The notes under the pieces: model-generated
Databases searched by the model: none
What the model was told of the DNA's origin: nothing
What the model saw: the letters and a program-made list of their open reading frames with translations, nothing else
NCBI RefSeq assembly: GCF_023684385.1
Contig: NZ_JAGSOJ010000002.1
Coordinates: 744,001 to 808,000 of the forward strand
Direction of reading: 5' to 3'
DNA: 64,000 nucleotides
DNA from: Oceanirhabdus seepicola
GTDB taxonomy: Bacteria; Bacillota; Clostridia; Clostridiales; Clostridiaceae
Position numbers and translations under genes: made by a program
Shown: piece by piece, positions 37,246 through 44,879 of the stretch
Numbering within the stretch: the stretch's first letter is position 1
How the letters are laid out: every line of letters starts with the position of its first letter

Positions 37246-37617
37246 ATGAATAAAAAGATTATCATAGGAGTGCTAACATTAATATTAATAATTGGAGGAG
37301 CTGTATTTGGAATAGTTAAAAATCAAGAGAAGAAATCTACACCTGATAATAATTATATTACTGTTGAATATAGGGATGCTATGTTAGGTTCGCTTCTTAC
37401 TGCAAACTTGACTGAAGAAGGAAAAGAAAAATATTCAAATGCATCTTTATATGAAGTTTATGATGAAAAGGGAGAAGTGATGTCACCAGATAAATTGGGA
37501 CTTGGAAAAGAGACTGTGGTTCTTCCAAAAACAAAGCCAGGAGAAAATGTTGTTATATATCTTTATGATGAAGCAGGAGAATTGCTTGATAAGCTAACTA
37601 GCAGGGTAATTAAGTAA
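37246..37617 (+). CDS. Membrane-anchored single-module protein
   Basis: 123 residues. ATG 37246 is preferred over ATG 37240 because AGGAGG (37233-37238) would be only one base from the latter. The N-terminus is one uncleaved membrane helix (KKIIIGVLTLILIIGGAVFGIV) with a short polar linker and an extracytoplasmic domain of about 85 residues. That domain (SLYEVYDEKGEVMSPDKLGLGKETVVLPKTKPGENVVIYLYDEAGELL) aligns by eye with the modules of the protein at the left window edge (ATYQIFTKVGENMEALHDD ... EGQEVTIKFFDAEGT). The family is not recognised. It is 19 bases before the S41 protease gene and likely cotranscribed, so it may be a partner or regulator of that protease. Confidence 0.7.
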   Translation: MNKKIIIGVLTLILIIGGAVFGIVKNQEKKSTPDNNYITVEYRDAMLGSLLTANLTEEGKEKYSNASLYEVYDEKGEVMSPDKLGLGKETVVLPKTKPGENVVIYLYDEAGELLDKLTSRVIK

Positions 37618-37636
37618 TATATAATGGGGTGATTTA

Positions 37637-39148
37637 ATGGATTTTAATAGAAAAGTAAAGAGGAGTTTAACTGCTATAATATTAGCAGTATGCATCATTT
37701 TTGGACAAGTTAATCAAGCTTTTGCTGATGTGAAAGATGAAATAAGAGATGAAGTGTTATTTTATTTATTACAATACTATAAAGATGGAGTACCAGTAGA
37801 AATTTTGAAGGCTGAAACAGTTGATGAAATGATGGAGCTTATAGACGACAAATACACAAAATATTTTTCTAAAGATGAGTATGATGAATTTATAAATGCA
37901 ATTGATAATAAAATATTTGGTATTGGTGTTTATATAAAGGAACATGAAGAAGGATTATTAGTAAGTGATGTCATTAAAACAGGACCAGCAGAAGCAGTAG
38001 GTATTAAGAGCGGAGATATAATAGTTAAAGCTGGAGATGCAAATCTTAAAGGATTAACTGTTGATGAAGCAGTAACTTATGTTAAGGGTGAAAAGGGTAC
38101 TGAAATTAAGATTACTGTGAGAAGAGGGAAAGAAGAATTAATCTTTAATGTTGTTAGAGATGAAATAAGGCTTCCTACAGTAGAAATGGAATGGTTAAAT
38201 GACGATACAACTGCACATATTATAATAAATACATTTGGACAAAAGACAACACAAGAATTTCATGATCTTGTAAAGGACGCTCAAAAACAAGAGGCGCAGA
38301 ACTATATCATTGATTTAAGATACAATGGTGGAGGGTATATGGATGTTGCTCTTGAAATAGCTGGAATGATGATTGGAAATGAAACAGTTTTGGTTGTAGA
38401 TAAAAAACAAGAGAAGGGTGTTGAACTGAAAGATTATGCAAGTGATATAATTATAGACAAACCTATAATATTCCTTGTAAATAATATGTCTGCAAGTTCT
38501 TCAGAAATATTATCAGCTGCAATTAGGGATTACGACAAGGCTTATTTTATAGGAGATACTACTTATGGAAAAGGGGTTGCACAGTCACTTATTGAATTAA
38601 GTGATGGGAGTGCGCTTAAAGTAACTACTCAAGAGTTCTTTTCACCAGGAAAGAGAAAGATAAATGAGATTGGTATTACTCCAAATTTAAAGACTACAGA
38701 TGTGAATCCACTTGTTTTAGCAAAACTTATTTTTGGTGATATTAATGATGTTGAAGAAGCATTTGCTAAAGTTCAAGAAGCGGAAGAACTTTATGTGGTT
38801 GATGATTCACAATATAGAGATAAGGTACTGAATGGATGGGAAGTAAATGTGGACATGATCTCATCAAAACTTAGAATTAAGCCAGAGCAGAATATCAAAA
38901 TTAAGTTCAATAGTGAACTTGAAGGTGATATATCAGAAATAAAAGATGATATTCATATATATAACGGATTTAATGGTGATGAAATTGAAGCTGAGGTATC
39001 AGTGAATGGGAAAATGTTAATTGTAGACCCAAAGGAAGAGTTAATAGATGGTATGAATTATGTAATGTCTTTTGAACCAGGTATTAAGTCAGTTGATGGT
39101 AATAAATTAAATAGAGGAAAAATGATAACCATAAAGGTTAAGAAATAG
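37637..39148 (+). CDS. S41-family C-terminal processing protease with PDZ and SbsA-Ig domains
   Basis: 503 residues. A signal peptide or anchor spans residues 8-29. A PDZ domain (about residues 85-170: FGIGVYIKEHEEGLLVSDVI ... GPAEAVGIKSGDIIVKAGD) is followed by the tail-specific protease core: DLRYNGGGYMDVA, Ser285-Ala-Ser-Ser-Ser-Glu (nucleophile in this motif) and general base Lys312 in TYGKGVAQS. The active site looks intact. The C-terminal 95 residues (LRIKPEQNIKIKFNSELEGD ... IKSVDGNKLNRGKMITIKVKK) form an SbsA-type Ig module like those of the surface proteins in this window, an unusual addition for a CtpA-type protease and likely a wall or S-layer targeting module. It probably cleaves exported proteins at the cell surface. 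Confidence 0.9.
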   Translation: MDFNRKVKRSLTAIILAVCIIFGQVNQAFADVKDEIRDEVLFYLLQYYKDGVPVEILKAETVDEMMELIDDKYTKYFSKDEYDEFINAIDNKIFGIGVYIKEHEEGLLVSDVIKTGPAEAVGIKSGDIIVKAGDANLKGLTVDEAVTYVKGEKGTEIKITVRRGKEELIFNVVRDEIRLPTVEMEWLNDDTTAHIIINTFGQKTTQEFHDLVKDAQKQEAQNYIIDLRYNGGGYMDVALEIAGMMIGNETVLVVDKKQEKGVELKDYASDIIIDKPIIFLVNNMSASSSEILSAAIRDYDKAYFIGDTTYGKGVAQSLIELSDGSALKVTTQEFFSPGKRKINEIGITPNLKTTDVNPLVLAKLIFGDINDVEEAFAKVQEAEELYVVDDSQYRDKVLNGWEVNVDMISSKLRIKPEQNIKIKFNSELEGDISEIKDDIHIYNGFNGDEIEAEVSVNGKMLIVDPKEELIDGMNYVMSFEPGIKSVDGNKLNRGKMITIKVKK

Positions 39149-39179
39149 TATAATTAAACTTTATCTGGAGGTATGGGTT

Positions 39180-40628
39180 ATGTTAGAAAAACTAAAAGGG
39201 TTAGAGAGTTATAAGGTATTTGAATATTTCAAGGATTTAAATGAAATACCAAGAGGGTCTGGAAATGAGCAAGAGGCTTCTAATTGGCTTGTTGATTTTG
39301 CAAAGAAGAGAAACTTAGAGGTTATTCAGGATGAGGCATATAATGTAATCATTAGAAAGCCAGGAACAAAAGGATATGAGAATGCTAATACAGTTGTTCT
39401 ACAAGGTCATATGGATATGGTATGTGAAAAGAATAAAGGAACAGAACATGATTTTGAGAAGGATGCCATTAAATTCATAGTTGATGGAGATGTGTTAAGA
39501 GCGGATGGTACAACATTAGGAGCGGATAATGGTATTGCAGTTGCATATGGATTAGCTCTTTTAGATGATAATACATTACAACACCCACCTGTAGAACTTC
39601 TATTAACAACAGAAGAGGAAACGGGTATGGGGGGAGCATTAGCTCTAGATGCTAAAAATATTGAAGGAAAGATGTTAATTAATATCGATTCTGAAGAAGA
39701 AGGAACACTTCTAGTTAGTTGTGCTGGAGGAGTAAGACAGGTTATAACTCTAGAGGGAAATAAGGAGTCTGTAGAAGGTTGTGGACTTATTATTGAGATC
39801 AGAGGCTTAAAAGGTGGACATTCAGGAATGGATATTAATAAGGAGAGAGGAAACTCTAATAAGCTTATTGGTAGAATACTGAATGAATTACGTAAAGAGA
39901 TGGAAGTTAGAATACATAATATAAGTGGTGGATCTAAGATGAATGCTATTCCTAGAGAATGTGATTGTACAATCGTAGTTAATGAGAATAGCTTTGATAG
40001 AGCTGTTGAAATAATTAATGAATATCATGAGATATTTAGAAAAGAGCTTTCAGCATCTGACAGTGAGATACAAGTATCATTTGAAAATGTTGAAGTAAGT
40101 GATGCTTTAACAAAAGAATGTAGTAATAGAATTATTGATACACTTCTTATGATGCCAAATGGTGTTCAATCAATGAGCATGCAGATAGATGGACTAGTAG
40201 AAAGTTCAACTAACTTAGGAGTATGTATTTCAGAAGACAATAAAATTAGGTTTGAAAGTGCTATAAGAAGTTCTGTTGAGAGTAGAAAATGGGAAATTGC
40301 TAAAAGAGGAGATGCACTATGTAAGTTAGTTGGGGCTTCTGTGGAATATCAATCAGCTTATCCAGCATGGCAATACAGAGAAGATTCTAAGCTTAGAGAA
40401 TGTATGGTTGATACATATGAAAAGATAAGTGGAAAGAAACCAGAAATTTCAGCTATACATGCAGGACTAGAATGTGGTTTGTTTGGCGGTAAATTTGGTG
40501 AAGAGATGGATATGGTTTCATTTGGACCAAACTTACATGATGTTCACACTCCAAATGAATGGGTTGAAATATCTTCAGTAGATAGATGTTGGACTTATCT
40601 TAAAGCGGTATTAAAGAGTTTAAAATAA
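39180..40628 (+). CDS. pepD: Aminoacyl-histidine dipeptidase (PepD, M20 family)
   Basis: 482 residues, the normal length for beta-Ala-His dipeptidase/PepD. GGAGGT lies ahead of ATG 39180. The dinuclear zinc site is complete: His77 and Asp79 (LQGHMDMVCE), Asp116 (TLGADNGIAVAYG), Glu145/Glu146 (LLTTEEETGMGGA); the lid domain has GGHSGMDI and the C-terminus a conserved HAGLECGLF. It is a cytoplasmic metallodipeptidase that hydrolyses Xaa-His and other dipeptides. It sits 31 bases after the protease and is likely cotranscribed, followed by a bidirectional terminator. Confidence 0.9.
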   Translation: MLEKLKGLESYKVFEYFKDLNEIPRGSGNEQEASNWLVDFAKKRNLEVIQDEAYNVIIRKPGTKGYENANTVVLQGHMDMVCEKNKGTEHDFEKDAIKFIVDGDVLRADGTTLGADNGIAVAYGLALLDDNTLQHPPVELLLTTEEETGMGGALALDAKNIEGKMLINIDSEEEGTLLVSCAGGVRQVITLEGNKESVEGCGLIIEIRGLKGGHSGMDINKERGNSNKLIGRILNELRKEMEVRIHNISGGSKMNAIPRECDCTIVVNENSFDRAVEIINEYHEIFRKELSASDSEIQVSFENVEVSDALTKECSNRIIDTLLMMPNGVQSMSMQIDGLVESSTNLGVCISEDNKIRFESAIRSSVESRKWEIAKRGDALCKLVGASVEYQSAYPAWQYREDSKLRECMVDTYEKISGKKPEISAIHAGLECGLFGGKFGEEMDMVSFGPNLHDVHTPNEWVEISSVDRCWTYLKAVLKSLK

Positions 40629-40654
40629 AAAGATGGAATAAATAGTTATGGATA

Positions 40655-40692
40655 AAAATACACCCTTAGCAGCATTGCTAAGGGTGTATTTT
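40655..40692. terminator. Bidirectional terminator
   Basis: Perfect 17-bp stem AAAATACACCCTTAGCA/TGCTAAGGGTGTATTTT with loop GCAT, between convergent genes ending at 40628 (+) and 40696 (-). Confidence 0.9.
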
Positions 40693-40695
40693 ACA

Positions 40696-41844
40696 TTAAG
40701 TTATATTAGCATTAATCTCAGAGATTTTCGGTTTCGAGGGAGTTGAAAAATCAACTACTTTAAAATGACTATTTTCTATTGACAGTTTAACAGAATTTTT
40801 AAAAAATTGAACACTGGTTAATTTTTTACTATTATTAATATTTTTTATCTCTTTAATTAAATTAAGGTTTTCATCAAGTAGGACTATATTGTAATTCTTA
40901 TAATTCTCTGCAGATTGATAGATGAAAGTTAGCTTTTTATTATACTCATTCATAAATTTTGGATTAGTTAAATATCCATCTACTGAGAACTTATTAACAT
41001 ATTTAAGTTTATCAGAAGTCATAGATAATCTGTAGATTGTACTCTTAGTGTTATTGAGAGTGATGAAATATAAACTATCATTTGAAAGATATTCTATTAT
41101 ACTATTACACTTGATGGATGATATTCTTATGAAATTTTGTTTAATTAAATCAACTTTAGTTAAGTTATGAACTCGTTTAGATTTTGTATTGCCAATATTT
41201 ATTATGTGTGCTAAATCAGAGGTGGTGTTATTAAATAAATTATTACCTCCTTTAGAATAAAATGATGTAAGAATATATAGGGTGTTATCTTTTTGGACAG
41301 TTGTTTCATAATCCCCATGAATATAAAGTTTATTTTCTAATTTGATATTTTTTATATCAGAGATATCATAGAAAAAAATCAAATTTCCCCTACTATCAAA
41401 TGTTTTTGGGGGCGTTTTACCTAGAGTGGAACTCTGTACAAAAGTATCTTTAAAGTTATTCTTTTTTGAGGAATCCATATTAATGTCATATGGAATTAAT
41501 TTTTTATTCAATATTTCATAAATTAGTATTAATTTATTTTCTATGAAAAATATATCCTTATATGTGGCATTCTTAAGAGCACCATCAGTAAGTGTTAATT
41601 CGTTAATGGCAGTTGGAAAATCTTTATCAGAGTTATATATAGATATATTTAGATTGTCAATTTTAAAGTAATATTCTCCATTATTCTCCAAGACCGAATT
41701 TGGTTTATTCATAATACTTTCACTTCCTTTTTTAGCAATAGCATTACTTGGTACATTATTAGTCAATGCGTATGAAGAAAGTTGTATATTACAGAGTAAA
41801 AATATTAAAGCTAAAAAAATAAATTTTTTAAATTTCCTTTTCAT
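40696..41844 (-). CDS. Secreted beta-propeller-like protein, copy 2 (short)
   Basis: 382 residues; AAGGAGTC before ATG 41844. A signal peptide ends near residue 27 (SSYA-LTN). Residues of about 55-380 show the same logic as the protein at 35311: ENNGEYYFKIDNLNISIYNS, LYIHGDYETTVQKDNTLYILTSFY, and the closing blade KVVDFSTPSKPKISEINANI, which matches the 'IDVSDPxxPKVxGEL' blade of the secreted beta-propeller family. It is shorter and more diverged than copy 1. The two copies enclose the operon 37246-40628. The function is unknown. Confidence 0.5.
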   Translation of the reverse strand: MKRKFKKFIFLALIFLLCNIQLSSYALTNNVPSNAIAKKGSESIMNKPNSVLENNGEYYFKIDNLNISIYNSDKDFPTAINELTLTDGALKNATYKDIFFIENKLILIYEILNKKLIPYDINMDSSKKNNFKDTFVQSSTLGKTPPKTFDSRGNLIFFYDISDIKNIKLENKLYIHGDYETTVQKDNTLYILTSFYSKGGNNLFNNTTSDLAHIINIGNTKSKRVHNLTKVDLIKQNFIRISSIKCNSIIEYLSNDSLYFITLNNTKSTIYRLSMTSDKLKYVNKFSVDGYLTNPKFMNEYNKKLTFIYQSAENYKNYNIVLLDENLNLIKEIKNINNSKKLTSVQFFKNSVKLSIENSHFKVVDFSTPSKPKISEINANIT

Positions 41845-42255
41845 AGTTAAGACTCCTTTCTAATAGAATTATTTTAATTATAATTTTTATTTGTTTATCT
41901 AAAATAATATTTCAGTATGAATAATCTTTATCATTACATGGTAAAAAATGTATATATATAGTATATACGATTTTTTATAAAAAAAGTTACTATATTCTAG
42001 ATAAATGAATTTATTTTATTAACAATAAATATGTTATAAAATAAATCATTTGACTTTTAAAATTATTATATGAAGATTTAGCTTGCAATATTAAGAATAA
42101 AGAGTAAAAAGAGTACTGGGAACATATCTGATTGGTAAAATTTGTCATAAAGCTTACATTGAATCAATTTCCAAAATATGGTAAAATTTAATGTGAACAA
42201 AAGTTGAATTTTTAAAAAACCAGTAAGAAAATAGAGACAGAAAAGGAGGGATTTA
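41845..42255. other. Divergent intergenic region
   Basis: 410 bases of very AT-rich DNA between divergent starts. It must hold both promoters; TA-rich stretches near 41950-41970 and 42030-42040 are possible -10 areas, but no convincing pair could be assigned. A GAATAAAGAG tract (42091-42113) belongs to the GAATAAA repeat group. No gene seen. Confidence 0.4.
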
Positions 42256-43683
42256 ATGAAATGGGTAAGGAAAACCATATGCATATTTTTAGGACTCGCT
42301 ATGATATCGAGTACTGCATTGGCTGAGATTCCAAATTATACAGTTATCATTGGAAATAAGTCTTTTGCTTTGAAGTATGCAAACGATGAAAAAAACATCA
42401 AAGAAATCAGAGATGCTTTAAAGAAAAACACAGGAAAAATTATAATAAAAACAAAGAATAAGTGGTTTGAAAATAACGGAGAGATTTTTCATGAACTCAG
42501 TTCATTACCTAGAGTCATCTATACAGATGAGAATGGTAATAGGTGTGAGTACAAAGAAGGAAATGGAGATAAAATCAAAGGGGGGATTTTATCAATTGAG
42601 CTAGTCAACAGTAATACTATTCGTATTAAATTCACTCAAGCATTGGACAAGCAATGGATAAGCAACAGGGAAAACTTCTTAATAAATGGTGTTGAATTAA
42701 CTGAAGAAGATATTATTACCTACAACGAAGAAGAGGGGTATGTGCAAATCAAACTCCATAAAAAGGTTAAGAATTCTGTAGAGTTATCACTTAAGAATAT
42801 TAAAAATCTATATGGAGAGATTCTACATGAAGAATTCAAGAAGAAAATAGTTCCGAAGAGTGAATCTTCTTCAACCAGTGGGGGTTCCTCTTATAGTGGA
42901 AGTTCTCATAGTGGAGGTAATTCAAATAGCACTATTAATGTTGAAAGCATAGTTCTCAATGAGACAGAGCTCAAGATGAGACTTACTTCTAAATATCAAT
43001 TAACTACACAAGTTCTACCACTCAATGCAACAAACAAAGCTTTAACATGGAAATCAAGTAATACTAGTGTAGCAACAGTTGATAAAAATGGAAAAGTAGT
43101 TGCAACAGGAGTAGGAATATCGGTAATCACAGTTGAAAGTACAAATGGTAAAACAGCTAAATGTAATGTAACTGTACTACCAATTCCTGTTGATAGTGTG
43201 ACTCTACAAAAAGAAAAAAGTATAGAACTTGGTGAAAAAGCACAACTAGTTGCAAAAATTTATCCATCTAATGCAACGAATAAAAATTTAACTTGGACTT
43301 CATCGAATTTCCAAATTATATCAGTTGACAATGATGGAATTCTTATGGCTAAAGAATTAGGTACAGTAACCATTACTGCAGAATCTAATAATAATAAAGT
43401 AGCAACATGTGTTGTAAAGAGTGTTCCAAAAAATAATACTTTAGTCGTAAATATAATCAATAACAAAGCTGTTATCAATATAGTTGATATTACAGAATCT
43501 GAAAAGTTTATGAATCTTAAGATCATGAATAAAGTTAATGGAAATCTTGAATTAATTCAGGATTATGAGTTAAATCCAGACAAGATGGAAATTAAGCTCG
43601 AACTTAACCCAGGTGTCTATACAGGAGAAATCAATATTGGCAATTCAAGAAGATTTAAAATAAAAACTTTTAGTATTGACTAA
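42256..43683 (+). CDS. Secreted Ig protein sharing the N-terminal domain of the large surface protein
   Basis: 475 residues; AAGGAGGG before ATG 42256. A signal peptide ends near residue 23 (STALA-EIP). Residues of about 24-110 (IPNYTVIIGNKSFALKYAN ... KNKWFENNGEIFHELSSLP) repeat the N-terminal domain of the 1323-residue protein at 706. Residues of about 112-200 look like an SbsA-type Ig module. A Ser/Gly linker (residues of about 201-225) is followed by two Big_2 Ig domains with the classic 'LPLNATNKALTWKSSNTSVATVDKNGKVVATGVG' pattern and a C-terminal beta domain of about 75 residues. No wall anchor. It is the first gene of an apparent four-gene operon with an immune inhibitor A protease. 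Confidence 0.75.
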   Translation: MKWVRKTICIFLGLAMISSTALAEIPNYTVIIGNKSFALKYANDEKNIKEIRDALKKNTGKIIIKTKNKWFENNGEIFHELSSLPRVIYTDENGNRCEYKEGNGDKIKGGILSIELVNSNTIRIKFTQALDKQWISNRENFLINGVELTEEDIITYNEEEGYVQIKLHKKVKNSVELSLKNIKNLYGEILHEEFKKKIVPKSESSSTSGGSSYSGSSHSGGNSNSTINVESIVLNETELKMRLTSKYQLTTQVLPLNATNKALTWKSSNTSVATVDKNGKVVATGVGISVITVESTNGKTAKCNVTVLPIPVDSVTLQKEKSIELGEKAQLVAKIYPSNATNKNLTWTSSNFQIISVDNDGILMAKELGTVTITAESNNNKVATCVVKSVPKNNTLVVNIINNKAVINIVDITESEKFMNLKIMNKVNGNLELIQDYELNPDKMEIKLELNPGVYTGEINIGNSRRFKIKTFSID

Positions 43684-43773
43684 CTTAAAATTTTCTCTTA
43701 TTGGGATGAAGAAGAGTAAAGCTTATAAAGAAAGGAGGGACTGGTTGTATTGAAGATATAACTGGGAAAAAGC

Positions 43774-44856
43774 TTGAGAAAAAAGATAAATAAAAGAATA
43801 AGCTTAATCACCCTTATAGCGTTTTTTATTGGAATTCTTTCAATAGGAATTCCAATGTCTACAAATGCTGACACAAGTTCAAATGTATCTTTAACGAATA
43901 GTGATAAATCTAAATATGGGATAGCTATTAATACAGATGGAACAGTTGCTATTATTGAACTAAACAATGACGATATTACCGCAGGAACTGAAACTGAGAA
44001 AAGTATTGGAGTAGTTGATTCAAATGTATCTGACCAGGAGGAAGTTCCAGTTGGAACTGTAGTTACGCTTAGTACAACTACCACAGGTGCGGCTATTATA
44101 TACACCTTGGATGAATCAGAACCTACAACTGAATCAGGTGTGATTTATGAATTGCCCATTACTATTGAAGATGACGTAACAATTAAAGCATGTGTATATA
44201 AAGAATCTTCCTATGGAGAAATAGTACAGTTTGATTATAAAGTAGTTAAGACTGAACAGGCTAAACAGATCAAACAGAACAAACAGGTTGAACCGGTTAA
44301 GACAAGTATACCTGAGGGTTCAGTTACGACTGGTACTAGTATTGAGTTGAGTACTACTACAACTGGAGCAGCTATTTATTATGAGATTGAAGAATTAGAT
44401 TTTATTGATACCACTACATCACAGGCAATAAAGTATAATAAGCCAATTATAATTGACTCAAGTAAGAAGATAACAGCATATGCGGTTAAAGAAGGCTATA
44501 AGGATAGTATTAAAAGTGAATTCACATACACAATAGAGAATCAAGTTGTCATTCAAAGAGAGTTAGATGATGAGGTAATTGCAGGTGAATTCTCAATGTT
44601 TAAAATGAAGGCTAAGAACTTACGTAATGAATACAAAAGTGTTAGCTTAGTCATTGCTGTTTATGATGAAAAAGACAGAATGATTGATTATATCTATGTT
44701 TCAGATGTTCTTAAACCAGGGGAGATGACTGAGATGGAATATGGGCTTAGGGTTTCTGAATCAGGAAGTTATATTAAGAGTTTTATTATAGATAATCTTA
44801 ATGGATTGGTACCAGTGAGCAATACCATAAAGATTCCTGTAAAGAGTAAAGAGTAA
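43774..44856 (+). CDS. Secreted protein with chitobiase-type Ig repeats
   Basis: 360 residues as read from TTG 43774, which has no clear ribosome binding site. A good site, AGGAGGG (43733-43739), instead precedes an in-frame TTG at 43750 that is stopped after two more codons by TAA (43759-43761). A signal peptide (ISLITLIAFFIGILSIGIPMS) is followed at about residues 90-155 and 170-260 by two domains of the chitobiase/beta-hexosaminidase C-terminal type, both with LSTTTTGAAIxYxxxE and a final 'KAxVYKE/AYAVKEGY..' strand. The C-terminal 100 residues form another beta domain (MFKMKAKNLRNEYKSVSLVIAVYDEKD). It is exported; ligand unknown. It lies 24 bases before the protease gene. Confidence 0.65.
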   Translation: MRKKINKRISLITLIAFFIGILSIGIPMSTNADTSSNVSLTNSDKSKYGIAINTDGTVAIIELNNDDITAGTETEKSIGVVDSNVSDQEEVPVGTVVTLSTTTTGAAIIYTLDESEPTTESGVIYELPITIEDDVTIKACVYKESSYGEIVQFDYKVVKTEQAKQIKQNKQVEPVKTSIPEGSVTTGTSIELSTTTTGAAIYYEIEELDFIDTTTSQAIKYNKPIIIDSSKKITAYAVKEGYKDSIKSEFTYTIENQVVIQRELDDEVIAGEFSMFKMKAKNLRNEYKSVSLVIAVYDEKDRMIDYIYVSDVLKPGEMTEMEYGLRVSESGSYIKSFIIDNLNGLVPVSNTIKIPVKSKE

Positions 44857-44879
44857 TACACTAGAAGGGGGAAATAAGA

